The notes beneath the pieces are model-generated. The model searched no databases. It saw nothing but the letters and a program-made list of their open reading frames with translations, and was not told where the DNA came from. Made by a program: the position numbers and the translations under genes. From assembly GCF_002994745.2 (NCBI RefSeq), contig NC_037094.1, positions 23,475,001-23,539,000 of the forward strand: 64,000 nucleotides of DNA, written 5' to 3'. Of this stretch, positions 46,844-57,104 are shown in pieces. The first letter of the stretch is position 1. Each line of letters begins with the position of its first letter. The stretch comes from Rosa chinensis. Lineage: Eukaryota > Streptophyta > Magnoliopsida > Rosales > Rosaceae.

Positions 46844-47216
46844 ATTTTTGATTTCTATTCTTCTTCCATTCTATTGCTTCTTCCTCCATTTTCTTCTCGT
46901 TTTCCTTATTCATTCTTCCATTTCTTCCTTCTCAGACTTGAATCAAAATCAAATCTATAGCTAAATCTCTTGATCTCGAATGAGGAGGGTCGTCGTGCCG
47001 TCGTTTTAGCCACCGTTCTTCCTCGCTGCCGGCGCTGTTGAGATAGTCGGTCGACAAACCGAAACCGACCGCAACATCGGCATACCGATTCATCGGTAAC
47101 CGATTTATCGGTATCGGCAGCGGTTGTAAAAAAAGGCAAACCGATGAGTTTCGGTTCGGTAACGGTGATGGCCAAAAAATGTCGGTTACCGGTACCGAGC
47201 CAGCCCTACAATTTTG

Positions 47217-48817
47217 AGTTCGATTGTGGTTAATTAATTGAAATTATGTCTAAGATATATGCATAGGTGGAAAAAGCTATGGTATGTTAACATATTATGT
47301 AATCTCACCTTGAGGTGATTCTTCAATGGGAAACGACTTGCTCACAGTGAAGTGAAAAGTTATTTGGCTCTTGAAACACACATTACCATTGTAATCTCAC
47401 CTTTCAGGAAATGCAGTTTAGTAGGAAAAACATTTTTGATTTAGTGATTGTAGCAGAGACCGTTTCAAATTAAGGAACTAAAGACTAAATATGTCCGATC
47501 TTTGAAACTAATAACCACCCATTACTATGTCAAATCGATAAATGGTAGATCGCTAATGATCACCTAACTACCTAGAATCAATCTAATAAGCATAGTCTTT
47601 GGCTAGCAAGCTAATTCATGGAGATACAATTCTCACGCAATAACGCATGGAATTTTGACACCAAATGCATCAATTAATTTTATGGAAAGAATTCTTGGGT
47701 AACATACGCATAAGTTTGATCTCAAAAGCAATGACAATCCTGTACTAGCTATATAAGTCGGCGACCACGGCTTCAATGTATTACCAGTTAGTTGAGCATA
47801 AGCTGAAGATTGGTGAGAGCACCATGGCCCATCGGTCTAGGAGATGCGTCAACGAGCCGACGAGGTTACTGAACGAAATGACCATGCATGCCACAAACGT
47901 TGACCGACAATTAGGGTTTAGGGCCTTTAGGTCAGGTAATATAGTTTTACGCCATAAGTATTACTTCTTCCTCAAGGCACATCAAATTTCCTTTTATGAA
48001 CCTGCTGGATCTTTCATCTATCTCCCCCTAACAAACATCCATCAATGATTAATTACCTTTCATTCATTATATTTGATTTATGTACAAATACCTTTTTACA
48101 CCATATCTGTATTAATATGAAAATGCGAGAGTTCGCTTACTATTCTAATCATTTTGAGACAAATTATATTTTATTTTCATAATTTGAACAGTTAATTTCA
48201 TAAATTATTCCTGAAGTAGGACAGAAAATTAAATGGAAAAAAAAAAAAACACTTAAAGAACTGAAGGAAAAAAAGTCTAAAATATGCAACTGAAAATGTT
48301 TGGCAGTGAACTTGGAATTTGTATATACTTGCTATTGTGAACTTAAATAGTAGTTAACAATAAAATAAGCTCAGGTCGAGGACGAATTTACAATCAAAAC
48401 AGAAAAGAAATCATACAGAATCTATGGTCTGGCAACCTCCGCATATATAAAACCATAAAACTAAAACCTTTTCATTCAAAGAAACATCTCATCACCCACA
48501 ATGCCTCCAAAATAACACCATTTCAATCTCACGAAATCAATAGATTCTAATCATGTATTGAATCATGAATCTACACAAAGGAGACAGGTAAAATTTAACA
48601 TATTGCAGGAACTAACAACGTGATGACTAGCTCATGCGTCTATCTGCGTGTCAACAAATCAAATTATCAACTACAAGGCAGACTATCCTGTCATACTGAT
48701 TTTTTTGTCAACAATGAAGGAAGAAAAAGAAAGAAGATCATCATAACTTTGCATGTGTAAAAGTTAGGAGCAAAATTACAAACAAACAGTTCAAAGTGTA
48801 AACGAAGTTCCATCCAT
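47217..48817. other. Intergenic; no supported gene
   Basis: 47776-48048 reads open for 90 codons on the plus strand (rich in Arg and His, no domain). I do not consider it a gene. The rest is AT-rich. Confidence 0.35.
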
Positions 48818-49085
48818 CTAAGCATTGGAAGACTCTACTTTCGCCTTCTTTAATTTTCTTCTTCGATTCCTTTCCAATAATGCATTCACAAAAGCATCCA
48901 CAATCTGCTGGTGCAATTCGATCATGATCTCATTACGCTTCAGCTCCATCTCTATTCGCATCTTCTCAATCTCCATTGTCATTTCCATCTTCATTTTCTC
49001 CATCCTCACAAACCCTTCTCCAAACAGCATAATTGATGAAGCCAAGTCTTCAACAGGATCTACATCTCTCTTATTGGATTGAAGG
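48818..49085 (-). pseudogene. Trihelix gene tail, truncated copy
   Basis: The minus strand reads VDPVEDLASSIMLFGEGFVR, then a Met/Glu/Lys-rich helix (KMEMTMEIEKMRIEMELKRN), then ELHQQIVDAFVNALLE and a basic end, stopping at 48818. This matches the C-terminal coiled-coil region of the trihelix gene at 62881-63738 (VDPVEEMVSSIQLLGEKYMK ... QQIVNACVSALLD). The DNA-binding trihelix domain is missing and the upstream frame is unrelated. Confidence 0.85.
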
Positions 49086-49176
49086 TTATGGAATATAACG
49101 ATGTAGGTTCGATGAATAGGCACAGGCTCATAACCCATCTCAGAAAGTCTCACAACGCCATATTGGATTGAAGGAT

Positions 49177-49404
49177 TTAATCACGGCTGAGAAGCTGAGA
49201 AAGTCCAGGCTTGGAAAACTTCATTCCCATAATGATGACAAGAGGAATGAATCCATAGAGAGTGACGACCTTCGCCTTATTCATGGCCCACGAGCTCCAC
49301 ACCTTCCGGGATTGACTTGTTGATAGCTCATTCAAACCATTGGAGCCGCTGTCCGTGCCCCGGTCTGTGCCTCCAACATGCTGAGATGTAAATTCATGTA
49401 AGGG
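49177..49404 (-). pseudogene. TOM7-like, open but without a start codon
   Basis: The minus-strand frame is open from 49404 to the TAA at 49177. It ends [40 protein letters not shown] and LSRD, nearly a complete plant TOM7 (membrane helix and the conserved LSQLL end). TOM7 is a small tail-anchored subunit of the mitochondrial import pore complex. No Met precedes the conserved part in frame; a splice acceptor-like CTCAG at about 49383 leaves room for an upstream exon that I cannot identify. It is probably a pseudogene, and better kept than the copy at 30568-30712. Confidence 0.65.
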
Positions 49405-49739
49405 TCAGGGCTGTGATACACATTGCAGCTTGCTCTCTCATGTTTTATTGTGGCATAGAGAAAGGCCTCTCTCTTTTTATTTTATTTTATATTTTAATAA
49501 TACATGTTAAACATTTATCATGACTGAGGAGAGGATAGCAACTTACATTGCCCGTAGTTTCTTCTTCTTGGTTCAGCTGGTTCATTGGGGTGGTATTATC
49601 ATCATTACGTCCAATATCTTCACATTCTCTGAGTCAAAGACAAAATCAAAATTCATACAAAAGTGATTTGCCAAATGAAAGAGACTCCATACATAAATTC
49701 TTTAAAGAGGAAATAACCAGAAAAGGTGACTGAAGGAAT

Positions 49740-49979
49740 TTACACTGGGAAGCAGAAGGCAACACTGAAAAAAGAGCCCGCAGTATCCATATAACGACTG
49801 GTTGAATCTAAAACCTTGATAATGTTTCCTTCCTCAATTCGGAATGTGGTGATATAAAGAGATTGCCGATCCATGACATCGTAATTGAAGCCACTCTGGA
49901 CAAGACAAAACCGCAGGTCACCCAAATGAGTCAAGTATTGTGTTGGCATATCACAACACAGAGGGAACTGCATCCCCAT
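49740..49979 (-). pseudogene. Kelch/DUF1668-like gene, C-terminal fragment
   Basis: The minus strand reads YLTHLGDLRFCLVQSGFNY, DRQSLYITTFRIEEGNIIK and SVAFCFPV to the TAA at 49740. It matches the last 80 residues of the gene at 31090-32169 (YLAHLGGLEFCLVQSGFTY ... FRIEEGNNIK). Upstream the match stops near 49980, where AT-rich unrelated sequence begins, so the propeller is missing. The flanking 3' sequence also matches the first copy. Confidence 0.9.
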
Positions 49980-50721
49980 GCCTGAAAAAAAATAAAAATA
50001 AAAACTTGTTCAAAAAAAAAATGGACAACAAATTTTAAACAGTATCGATCTTATTTGGACGTTAAAAAACTCAATAAATCATTCCCTTTTTTTTAAAGTA
50101 TCTTATTTGACCGATGAATTTTTTTATTTTTTTGTTAAATCTGGTTAGGCATCTACCTTTAGGGATTCAGGCTGGTCTCACCAAGATTATATGGTACTTC
50201 GGTGATTCTTTTTTCTAATGAATTGATCAATTGATTTTCCTTTAGCAAATGAACAATTTTTGATTTTTAAATCAATCAACAACTCATAAGTAATAATTAG
50301 TCTTCCATAAGTCAAACTCACAACTTCCCATTTACAAATGCAAGACTTAGAACATCTTTAGCAGACTCTCTATTTTGACTCCTTAACTATTTTGGAGAGC
50401 ATGTTTAGCTTTTTATATAGTTTGAGCCTTTAATTTTATTTTGGGTCTATGCCCAAAACAAATTGGACGACACACTGCAGGACCCAAATTAAATTGTGCT
50501 CATTACAAGCCTGTTAGATTCTGTAAGGCCTTTGGATTCGGTCCAGATGATAGTTAATTTCACTGCTATATAAATAGAATTATAAAACGTTTTTATTACA
50601 TTTCATATTTTGCTTGTACCTCTTTGTTTTTTTTTTTCCTTTAGTTCGAAAATTTCACTTCTTCTGCCTCTCTGATTTCTTGTTATGATGGTTGCTACTG
50701 TAACCCCATCACGACCTAATG
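49980..50721. other. Intergenic; nothing recognised
   Basis: AT-rich, with scattered short A and T runs. No coding or repeat structure stands out. Confidence 0.35.
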
Positions 50722-50811
50722 GCCCAACATAATAAATGATGGATGTTGCAAGTCTTGTTATACATGATCATGAACTCCAGACTTGCAACATCCATCATTA
50801 TTATTTTGGGC
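50722..50811. repeat. Long near-perfect hairpin (33-bp arms, 23-base loop)
   Basis: The left arm 50722-50755 and right arm 50779-50811 are complementary over about 33 bases with one mismatch and one bulge. This includes an uninterrupted 20-bp stem around GATGGATGTTGCAAGTCT. It is short enough to fold as a miRNA-like precursor or to be a small foldback element. There is no evidence of transcription in the sequence itself. Confidence 0.85.
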
Positions 50812-51090
50812 TAAATACTAGTTACAACCCTAAACTTTAGAGGTAAAATCATTTCAGTCCTTGTTGTTCTAATTTCATCATTAATAAACATGCATCCATG
50901 CATTTTCAATTTTGATCCAATAGGTCTAATCCAAAGTCTTCCATTAAGTGAGTCTGTTAACTTGCTGATGTATCTCATGTGGAGCGCATAATTTATGACA
51001 CGGCGATGAGATGACATGCCTTGTTAGTGTAGGAGTTTACATAGACTTCGCATGCTCTTTTTGATGATGCGTCACCTTGTGATTGAATGA

Positions 51091-51180
51091 GTGGGTATCA
51101 TTATTAGAAATCTATCACAAATAAAATTATCACAAGGTGTGGGTATCATTATTAGAAATATATCGCAAATAAAATTATCC
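51091..51180 (+). repeat. Two-unit ~46-bp tandem repeat
   Basis: The phrase GGGTATCATTATTAGAAAT and the following ATAAAATTATC segment occur at 51091-51133 and 51139-51179. Confidence 0.85.
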
Positions 51181-51358
51181 TTGCATGATATAAATTGTCC
51201 TCAGTTTTATATTTATACCATGCCCCTTGACTTTTCTCTTAGTCGAACTCTCTCTCAAAATTTCAAACAAAAATTCATTCACAATTTATTTTATTTTATG
51301 AGAAATAAAATATTTTTTCTAGCAATGGATAAAATTTTCATTAACTGGAGTTTTTTTG

Positions 51359-52838
51359 AAAATTCTCCATTCACACAACTTCTTGTGTCGTTAAAGGGAA
51401 AAAAAAACCAGCCTTCGTGCTCTACAGGCCGGATGTAGCCGGCGCTTCTGCCGCTGTGTCTCGGTCCGGGAGGGGAGCTTTGTTTTCCTCAACTTTCTTA
51501 GTTTTTCTAGTTTTTTTGCCTTCTTAGTTAGTACTGGTGTTTGTTTGAGGGTAGCAGGGGTCGAGTTGAAGATCCATTATCGCCGACTTGGTTGTTCTGA
51601 GTATAGGCAAGCCTTGTCGAGGTAAGACTAATGCGGCATGGAGGGAGGATGGCGAGATCAGAATCTTTTCGCCTTAGATCTATTCGTGGATGACGAGTGG
51701 GGTGGTCGATTGTTTGGTAATTAAGGAACCCACAGTTGGTTGCCTTTCAGGCTGGGATCCCGAGGCTCGTGTTTGGTTCGGGGTTGATCAGATCGGATCT
51801 GGTTCTTCATGGATCCAACCTGGGAATCAGTGATTTTGGATGCGGAGACTCATCTTCTGGGCTTGGAGATATTGGCGGAAGGCTGTGGATGGTGGTCCGA
51901 TTAGATTGAATGGGTCGTCGGCGGCGGGCGGCGCGTGGGGGTTGTCTCTCTGCTTGGTGTTGTGGTGGGTCGACGTTTTACCCTGGTGCGGTGGCATGGT
52001 GGAGGATGGTTGGTTTAGGGTTTGGTGGTGGATGCGGCGGCCTGCAGGGTTGGTGTTCTGAGTTGGGGCAAGAGGTTGTTGGGCCGGGTTTGCGTGCTTG
52101 GGCCGCTGTCACTAGTGTTTCAGGGCTTGGTTTTGTTTTGTGGTGGTTGGGTCGGGTTAAGGTTGTAGTCTTGGTTTCGTTGGATTTGGTTTGTGGTTTT
52201 TAGCTGGTTTGTGTTAGGTCGGGTGCACTGCAAGTTGTGGCAGAGACAATCATCACTTTCGCCTTCCTGAGGGTTGTTCCTGCCTAATTTAGAGTCTGCA
52301 AAAAGTCTACCTGTGGCATAGACGAGCATTATTGGCTTTTTAGGAGGTCATTCTTGTCAGGTTTTGGGTTGGAAGCGATGGCGTTTTTGGAGTAGTGGTG
52401 GGATGACGATGTTGGATTTTCTTTAGTCCTAGGTATGACTGTCCAGCAATCCCTTTGGTCGGATTCAAAGCAACGACAAGTGTTGGCTTGGTCAATCAAA
52501 TGTTGGCCAGGTGGATTCAGGGTGGGAGTTCGTGTTCTTGGTTGATTCTGCTCCAACACGTTTTGTTGTTTCTGCCAGTTTGTTTGGTGCTAGTTTAGTC
52601 TTTTTAGTTAAGTTTTTCTCTAGTCCTTTGATCCTCTTTTGTAAAGAAGAAAAAAAAAAAAGTTTTTCTCTAGTATGTTTGGAGTCGGGGCCTAGTGTGG
52701 TTTCCACAGTGCGTCAGTATAGACGTACGTCTACCTTGACGTCTAAAGTGGGAAAAGTTTCGGTTGAAGCTTTTATCTCCCATTCTCATTGTAATCTTCG
52801 TTTTTATTAATGAAGTTCTTATTTGATCAAAAAAAAAA
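51359..52838 (+). mobile_element. GC-rich polyA-tailed retroposon with 16-bp target duplication
   Basis: It is flanked by a perfect duplication AACTGGAGTTTTTTTG (51343-51358 and 52839-52854). The element ends TTATTAATGAAGTTCTTATTT plus an A run. It is 1.48 kb and GC-rich, with several Trp/Gly-rich open frames on the plus strand (51840-52061, 51910-52203, 52511-52810) that overlap each other and show no domain. It lacks RT. The target duplication, polyA tail and LINE-like 3' end show mobilisation by LINE machinery. This is the best-defined member of the class seen also at 26175, 38018 and elsewhere. Confidence 0.8.
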
Positions 52839-53020
52839 AACTGGAGTTTTTTTGTGACTTGATTAAAACTGAAATATTTATTCATCTCCATCAAAAGTAC
52901 TTAGAAACAAAATAAAATAAAAATTAAAGATGAAATTTTGTAAGTGCATTTATTATTTCAAGAGATGGGAAAATTCGTGTTAACGTATGACATGCATACA
53001 ATTGCCTTAAAAGTGGTAAA

Positions 53021-53241
53021 ATGAGTCCTCAAAATAGTAATATTAGTCCTCAAAGTGGTAACATGAGTCTTTAAAGTGGTAAATTTTCTTAGTTATCACA
53101 TGAGTCCTCAAAATAGTAATATTAGTCCTCAAAGTAGTAACATGAGTCCTTAAAGTAGTAAAATTTTCTTAGTTTACCATATGAGTCCTCAAAATAGTAA
53201 TATTAGTCCTCAAAGTGGTAACACGAATCCTTAAAGTGGTA
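53021..53241 (+). repeat. Three-unit ~80-bp tandem repeat
   Basis: ATGAGTCCTCAAAATAGTAA followed by 'tattagtcctcaaagtggtaac' and 'taaagtggtaaa' occurs at 53021, 53100 and 53181. Differences are few and the last copy is slightly shorter. Non-coding. Confidence 0.92.
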
Positions 53242-53789
53242 AAAATAGTTGATGCATGTATGAGAAATGTTAACATACCATAGTTTTACCCCAAGAGATG
53301 TAGTATTAATATAAAAATTAAAGTTAACGAATATCATAAGTAAATATTTTGTTTGAAATTCTAAAGAATATAGTATAAATATAAAGACTGAGAAAAATTA
53401 TAACATTGTGAGCACGGAAGGAATCAGGATTTGCATCCTGCGGGGGTCCAATTATAAGTTTGCAGATATAACAATAATATTTTGGTAGGTCTTTTTATTT
53501 TGAAAAATTAAAAGAGTTCTTTAATCAAAACCACCCTATCATGTAAAGTATTTCATCATTAAGAAAAATTTATTGAATATTCAACAGTAAACTAAATTGT
53601 TGAAAATTTATTATTGCCAATGAATATACCACGCCCCTTGACTATTCTCTTTGGTACAGTAAATCAATAATGATATGAAAAATTATTATTGCCGATGAAA
53701 TCCAAGTATATCAATTAAATTTCAATTGTAATGAGTCGTTACATGGTTAATGAGTTTTAATTTTGCCATGCTCATCCATTGTCATACCA

Positions 53790-53945
53790 ACATCGGCCCG
53801 AGACTGAAGATGGCATGGCGTGCTTATTGAAACAAAAACTAGACCTACAGTTTCAATACAATACATAACGAGCCAGATAGGCTAGGCTCGGATGTGATCA
53901 AATGTGGACTTCATGGAGTTCTTGCCGCGTTGGAACCAGTAATAC
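53790..53945 (-). repeat. Extra copy of the dioxygenase 3' end and 3' flank
   Basis: 53790-53945 repeats the sequence at about 53957-54113. It carries the last ~16 codons of the dioxygenase on the minus strand (ending FDHIRA and TAG) and the 3' flank with 'agatggcatggc', 'cagtttcaatacaa' and 'acataacgag'. It is a partial tandem duplication just downstream of dioxygenase B. Confidence 0.85.
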
Positions 53946-54055
53946 CAGCATATCGGCCGGAGATTGAAGATGGCATGGCATGATTATTAATACTAAAACA
54001 AACATAATGAAGTGCAACAGTTTCAATACAACACATAACGAGCTAGATAGGCCGG

Positions 54056-55567
54056 CTAGGCTCGGATGTGATCAAATGTGGACTTCATATAGTTCTTGCC
54101 GCTTTGCTGAAGTTGTATGTATTCCTTGTAGTTCATTGCAAGGTACTTTGGAGCTTGGCCTTCTCTTTCACACAACTCTGGTGCTGGTGCGATAATTGTA
54201 TCCACAGACGGTCCATGTGGTATGGCTATCGATATTCTTGTAGCTTTGTTGTTCACGGTGGCGCGATGCATCACACTCTTGTACTTGCCATTTGTAAGAA
54301 TCTGCAGAAATTTTACAAATTAAATTAGATTTAACAGAGGCTAGAAACAATCACCAATCTTATGGATGTGCCGGTGATAGTTACAATAGATATACGTACA
54401 GAAGTACGACTGTACGAGCTAGACTACGAGACTAAGAAAATTTCAAGTAGTACCTGCATTTGATCCGCAAGGTTAACAAAAAAGCCATTCTTAGGGCCAT
54501 TGACAGTGAGCCATTTTCCATTGTGCTCGACTTGGAGGCCATTCATTTCATTTTGGATGAGGAGAGTGACTAGACCATGATCGGTATGATGGGGTATACC
54601 AATGGCATGTTCAGGCTGAGGACAAGGTGGGTAGTAGTTCCCCGCTAGCATTTGTAAGCCGCGATCCATGTTCATTGTGTTGTATATGTAGTCCGGCCCC
54701 AAACCCAAGCTTTCCGATATTGCTCTCGTTATTTCTAAGGCTACTTCTCGGCTTCTTTTGCTAAACTCCAGCGAAATTTCACTAAAACAAAAAAACATAA
54801 AAAAGGAAATCATCAACAATTGAAAATTAGGAGTAACAGAATGTTCTCTTACTACACAAATTATGAGACTGTGAACTTGATTGGATCATTAGTCAATTAT
54901 TGTATGATCCAAACTCACAGTATGATTTAATTGACAGATTATAGTCCAGTAAGAAATTATTATCCTCAAGAGTTAGTTATACCTGAAGCTAGCCGGTTTG
55001 TAGAGGGAGTAGAACTCTGGATGTGTTCGGACCTTGAAGAAGTCTCTCCATAGAAGTACTTTGTCCAACGCAAGATTATAGCTCGTGCCATACTTGAACA
55101 TCTCAAGCACATCATTTCCTGATTTAAACTCCCTCTTCTCCTCGTCTGGAAGACGGAAAAATCCATGACATGCGTCAATCATCGCCTTCATTAGGTTCTC
55201 TGGTACTCCGTGGTTAATTGCCTGATATCAAGTGAAGTTAAAAGAGGATTAGCATCTTGAACAAAACATCCATGTATAACAAGAACCAAAGCTTATATAT
55301 TAGTTAACATACAATGAAGAAGCCCCATTCTTCACAAATTTTGACAAGATCGCCAACGATTTTTGCGCGCTCGTCAGGAGAACCAGAGGTGAGAAGAGAC
55401 ATATCAACAATGGGAATAGCAAACTCAGGGTCATTAGGATCAGCTTCATCATTGGGGTTTATGTTGAAGGCATATGCAGAAGGCACAGAGTTGAGAGCTG
55501 GTGACTCAGCTAGTGATTTGATGCTTGTGACATTTGATGTCTCCTGGGCTTGAGCAACTGCAGCCAT
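54056..55567 (-). CDS. 2-oxoglutarate/Fe(II)-dependent dioxygenase B, 355 aa
   Basis: Four exons, 55313-55567, 54983-55221, 54454-54781 and 54056-54301, have exactly the same lengths as in dioxygenase A (255, 239, 328 and 246 nt). The full frame is intact. The Fe(II) ligands (HHTDHG; HRATVN) and the 2-oxoglutarate Arg-x-Ser (TRISIAIPHG) are kept. Differences from A are scattered substitutions (for example SPDERAKIVGDLV against SPDQRAQIVRDLV, and LGPDYIYNTMN against LGEPNYIYETMN-type changes). Introns differ far more than exons, so the proteins are under selection. Same likely class as A (DOXC, DMR6-like); substrate unknown. It is the second copy in the TOM7-kelch-dioxygenase block. Confidence 0.95.
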
Positions 55568-55677
55568 CTTGAGATTGTGGTGATGGAAGTGACTACTGAG
55601 TAATATGTGATCGAAGAAGAGAAAGAAGAGTGTTGAATTGGGTTGTTGTTTTGGAATGAAAGAAAGAAATGGTTCCC

Positions 55678-55685
55678 ATTTATAA
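55678..55685 (-). promoter_or_regulatory. TATA box of dioxygenase B
   Basis: The minus strand reads TTATAAAT 111 bases before the start codon. It is followed, as in dioxygenase A, by AACCATTTCTTT. Conservation of this piece in both copies supports it as the core promoter. Confidence 0.65.
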
Positions 55686-55895
55686 GAGTAGTCAAGCAGA
55701 AGTGATATTGAATTATAAATGTGGTCAAAATCCTCCCGCTAAACATAGAATTTCTAGATTCTTTTAGATAAGTTAATTAATTAAGTGGAATAGCCTACCA
55801 CATGGGACTACACGTGATTGAAATTGATGCATGCATGTAAAATACTTCTACATAACGTATAGAATATTAGAATAAGTACACTGTATCTATGTATG

Positions 55896-55948
55896 GTACG
55901 TGCCAACGAGATCATGAAGAAAAACGTGCCAACGAGATCATGAAGAAA
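55896..55948 (+). repeat. Two-unit ~26-bp tandem repeat
   Basis: CGTGCCAACGAGATCATGAA plus GAAAAA / GAAATG, directly repeated. Confidence 0.85.
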
Positions 55949-56177
55949 TGAAGAAATCTAAGCTTTCATCGTGTAATATAATTAATTCTAATTGAGCGAG
56001 TTTGTTCAAGTAAATTAGGGTCTATTGTTTAGAAATAGTCCGATTCAAATATAATTATTTTCGTGAAGTAACTCGTAACTGATAATCCAAATTCGCTAAC
56101 TTCATGTCGGATTCGGATTGTATTATATGTATCTACATTGTGTCAATTAGTATGTGTGTGTATACATAATAAATGTC

Positions 56178-56315
56178 CAGATATTAGTTAGGGTCTGGTT
56201 TTTCAAGTCACTGAATTGATGACCCTTTTTTTAAGTCATCTCATGGCCAAAATCATAAGTCATCTCATTACCAGATATTAGTTAGAGTCTGGTTTTGTAT
56301 GTCACTGAATTGACC
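56178..56315 (+). repeat. Two-unit ~100-bp direct repeat
   Basis: CAGATATTAGTTAGGGTCTGG followed by 'gtcactgaattga' occurs at 56178-56220 and 56273-56315, with 'aagtcatctcat' repeated between them. Non-coding AT-rich sequence surrounds it (55.8-57.1 kb, nothing else recognised). Confidence 0.75.
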
Positions 56316-57104
56316 AAGATCATACTGATCGCATGCATGCATGGGAAAGTAAAGTCCAATTTCTGCAACGCATGCAAAGTCCCATTTCTGCAACGATTTT
56401 CTGTTTCATTTTAATACTTTTGTACTATGAGAGACTATCACAAATCACAATAGCCGCATATTTTTGAGTCATATTTCAACAGAATCATAGCCACTAGAGC
56501 AACTAGCTAGAGGAAACGCGTGACAATTTGGACTTCCAATTTCCAAAGCATTATTACACAATTCTTATTCAACCTGTAAAACAAACCGGTCTTAGCAAAT
56601 GATCTCGACTAAGTATGAAAGGAAGACCATTCAATAAACCAATAATAAATTGAGAAATATAAACTTGAATCTCGACAAGATCAAGAATCAGAAAAGACTG
56701 GTCAAAATTGGCCTGTGGAAAAAGTCTAGAATGTTGATTTCATTCTGAAAGACTAAAGTTTGGTTACGTATATTCAATTAGGTGTTTGCACGAGAATTAT
56801 ATCAACTTAGTTAGGGTTCTGAAATATAAGATCTATATATGCAGCTTCGAGGCCAAAGTTATATTTTTCTGTGATAAGAGAAACATGCATTATTCAAACT
56901 GTACATATATGTGCTCACACTCATAGATATATTACAAGAACATACAAATGAACTCAATCTAATAGAGATGATTAAATATGCATGTAATATGTTTAGAGCG
57001 AGGCTGCGAGAGAGCTCTAACAATCTCTCAAGGATGTCAAGACAAAACGGCAGGAGTCTTCCGAGTAGGAAGATCTCGAGTTTACCTTTAGGACGGTGTT
57101 TAGG

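Larger units (their letters stand above)
46309..47208. mobile_element. Non-autonomous hAT element 3
   Basis: A 900-bp insert with ends TAGGGGTGGCTG and, reversed, TAGGGCTGGCTC. It is flanked by a perfect 8-bp target duplication CAATTTTG (46301-46308 and 47209-47216). The subterminal regions are full of ACCGAAACCG/CGGTTTCGGT-type motifs in opposite orientations on the two sides. The middle holds a tRNA-like sequence (46539-46596) and a (CT)30 microsatellite. There is no transposase. Confidence 0.9.

Noticed and set aside
46690..46964. Ser/Leu-rich open frames
   Set aside because: Caused by CT microsatellites inside a hAT element.
47776..48048. 90-codon plus-strand frame starting with ATG
   Set aside because: No family resemblance, no promoter or splice signals, in an AT-rich region; length is not beyond chance.
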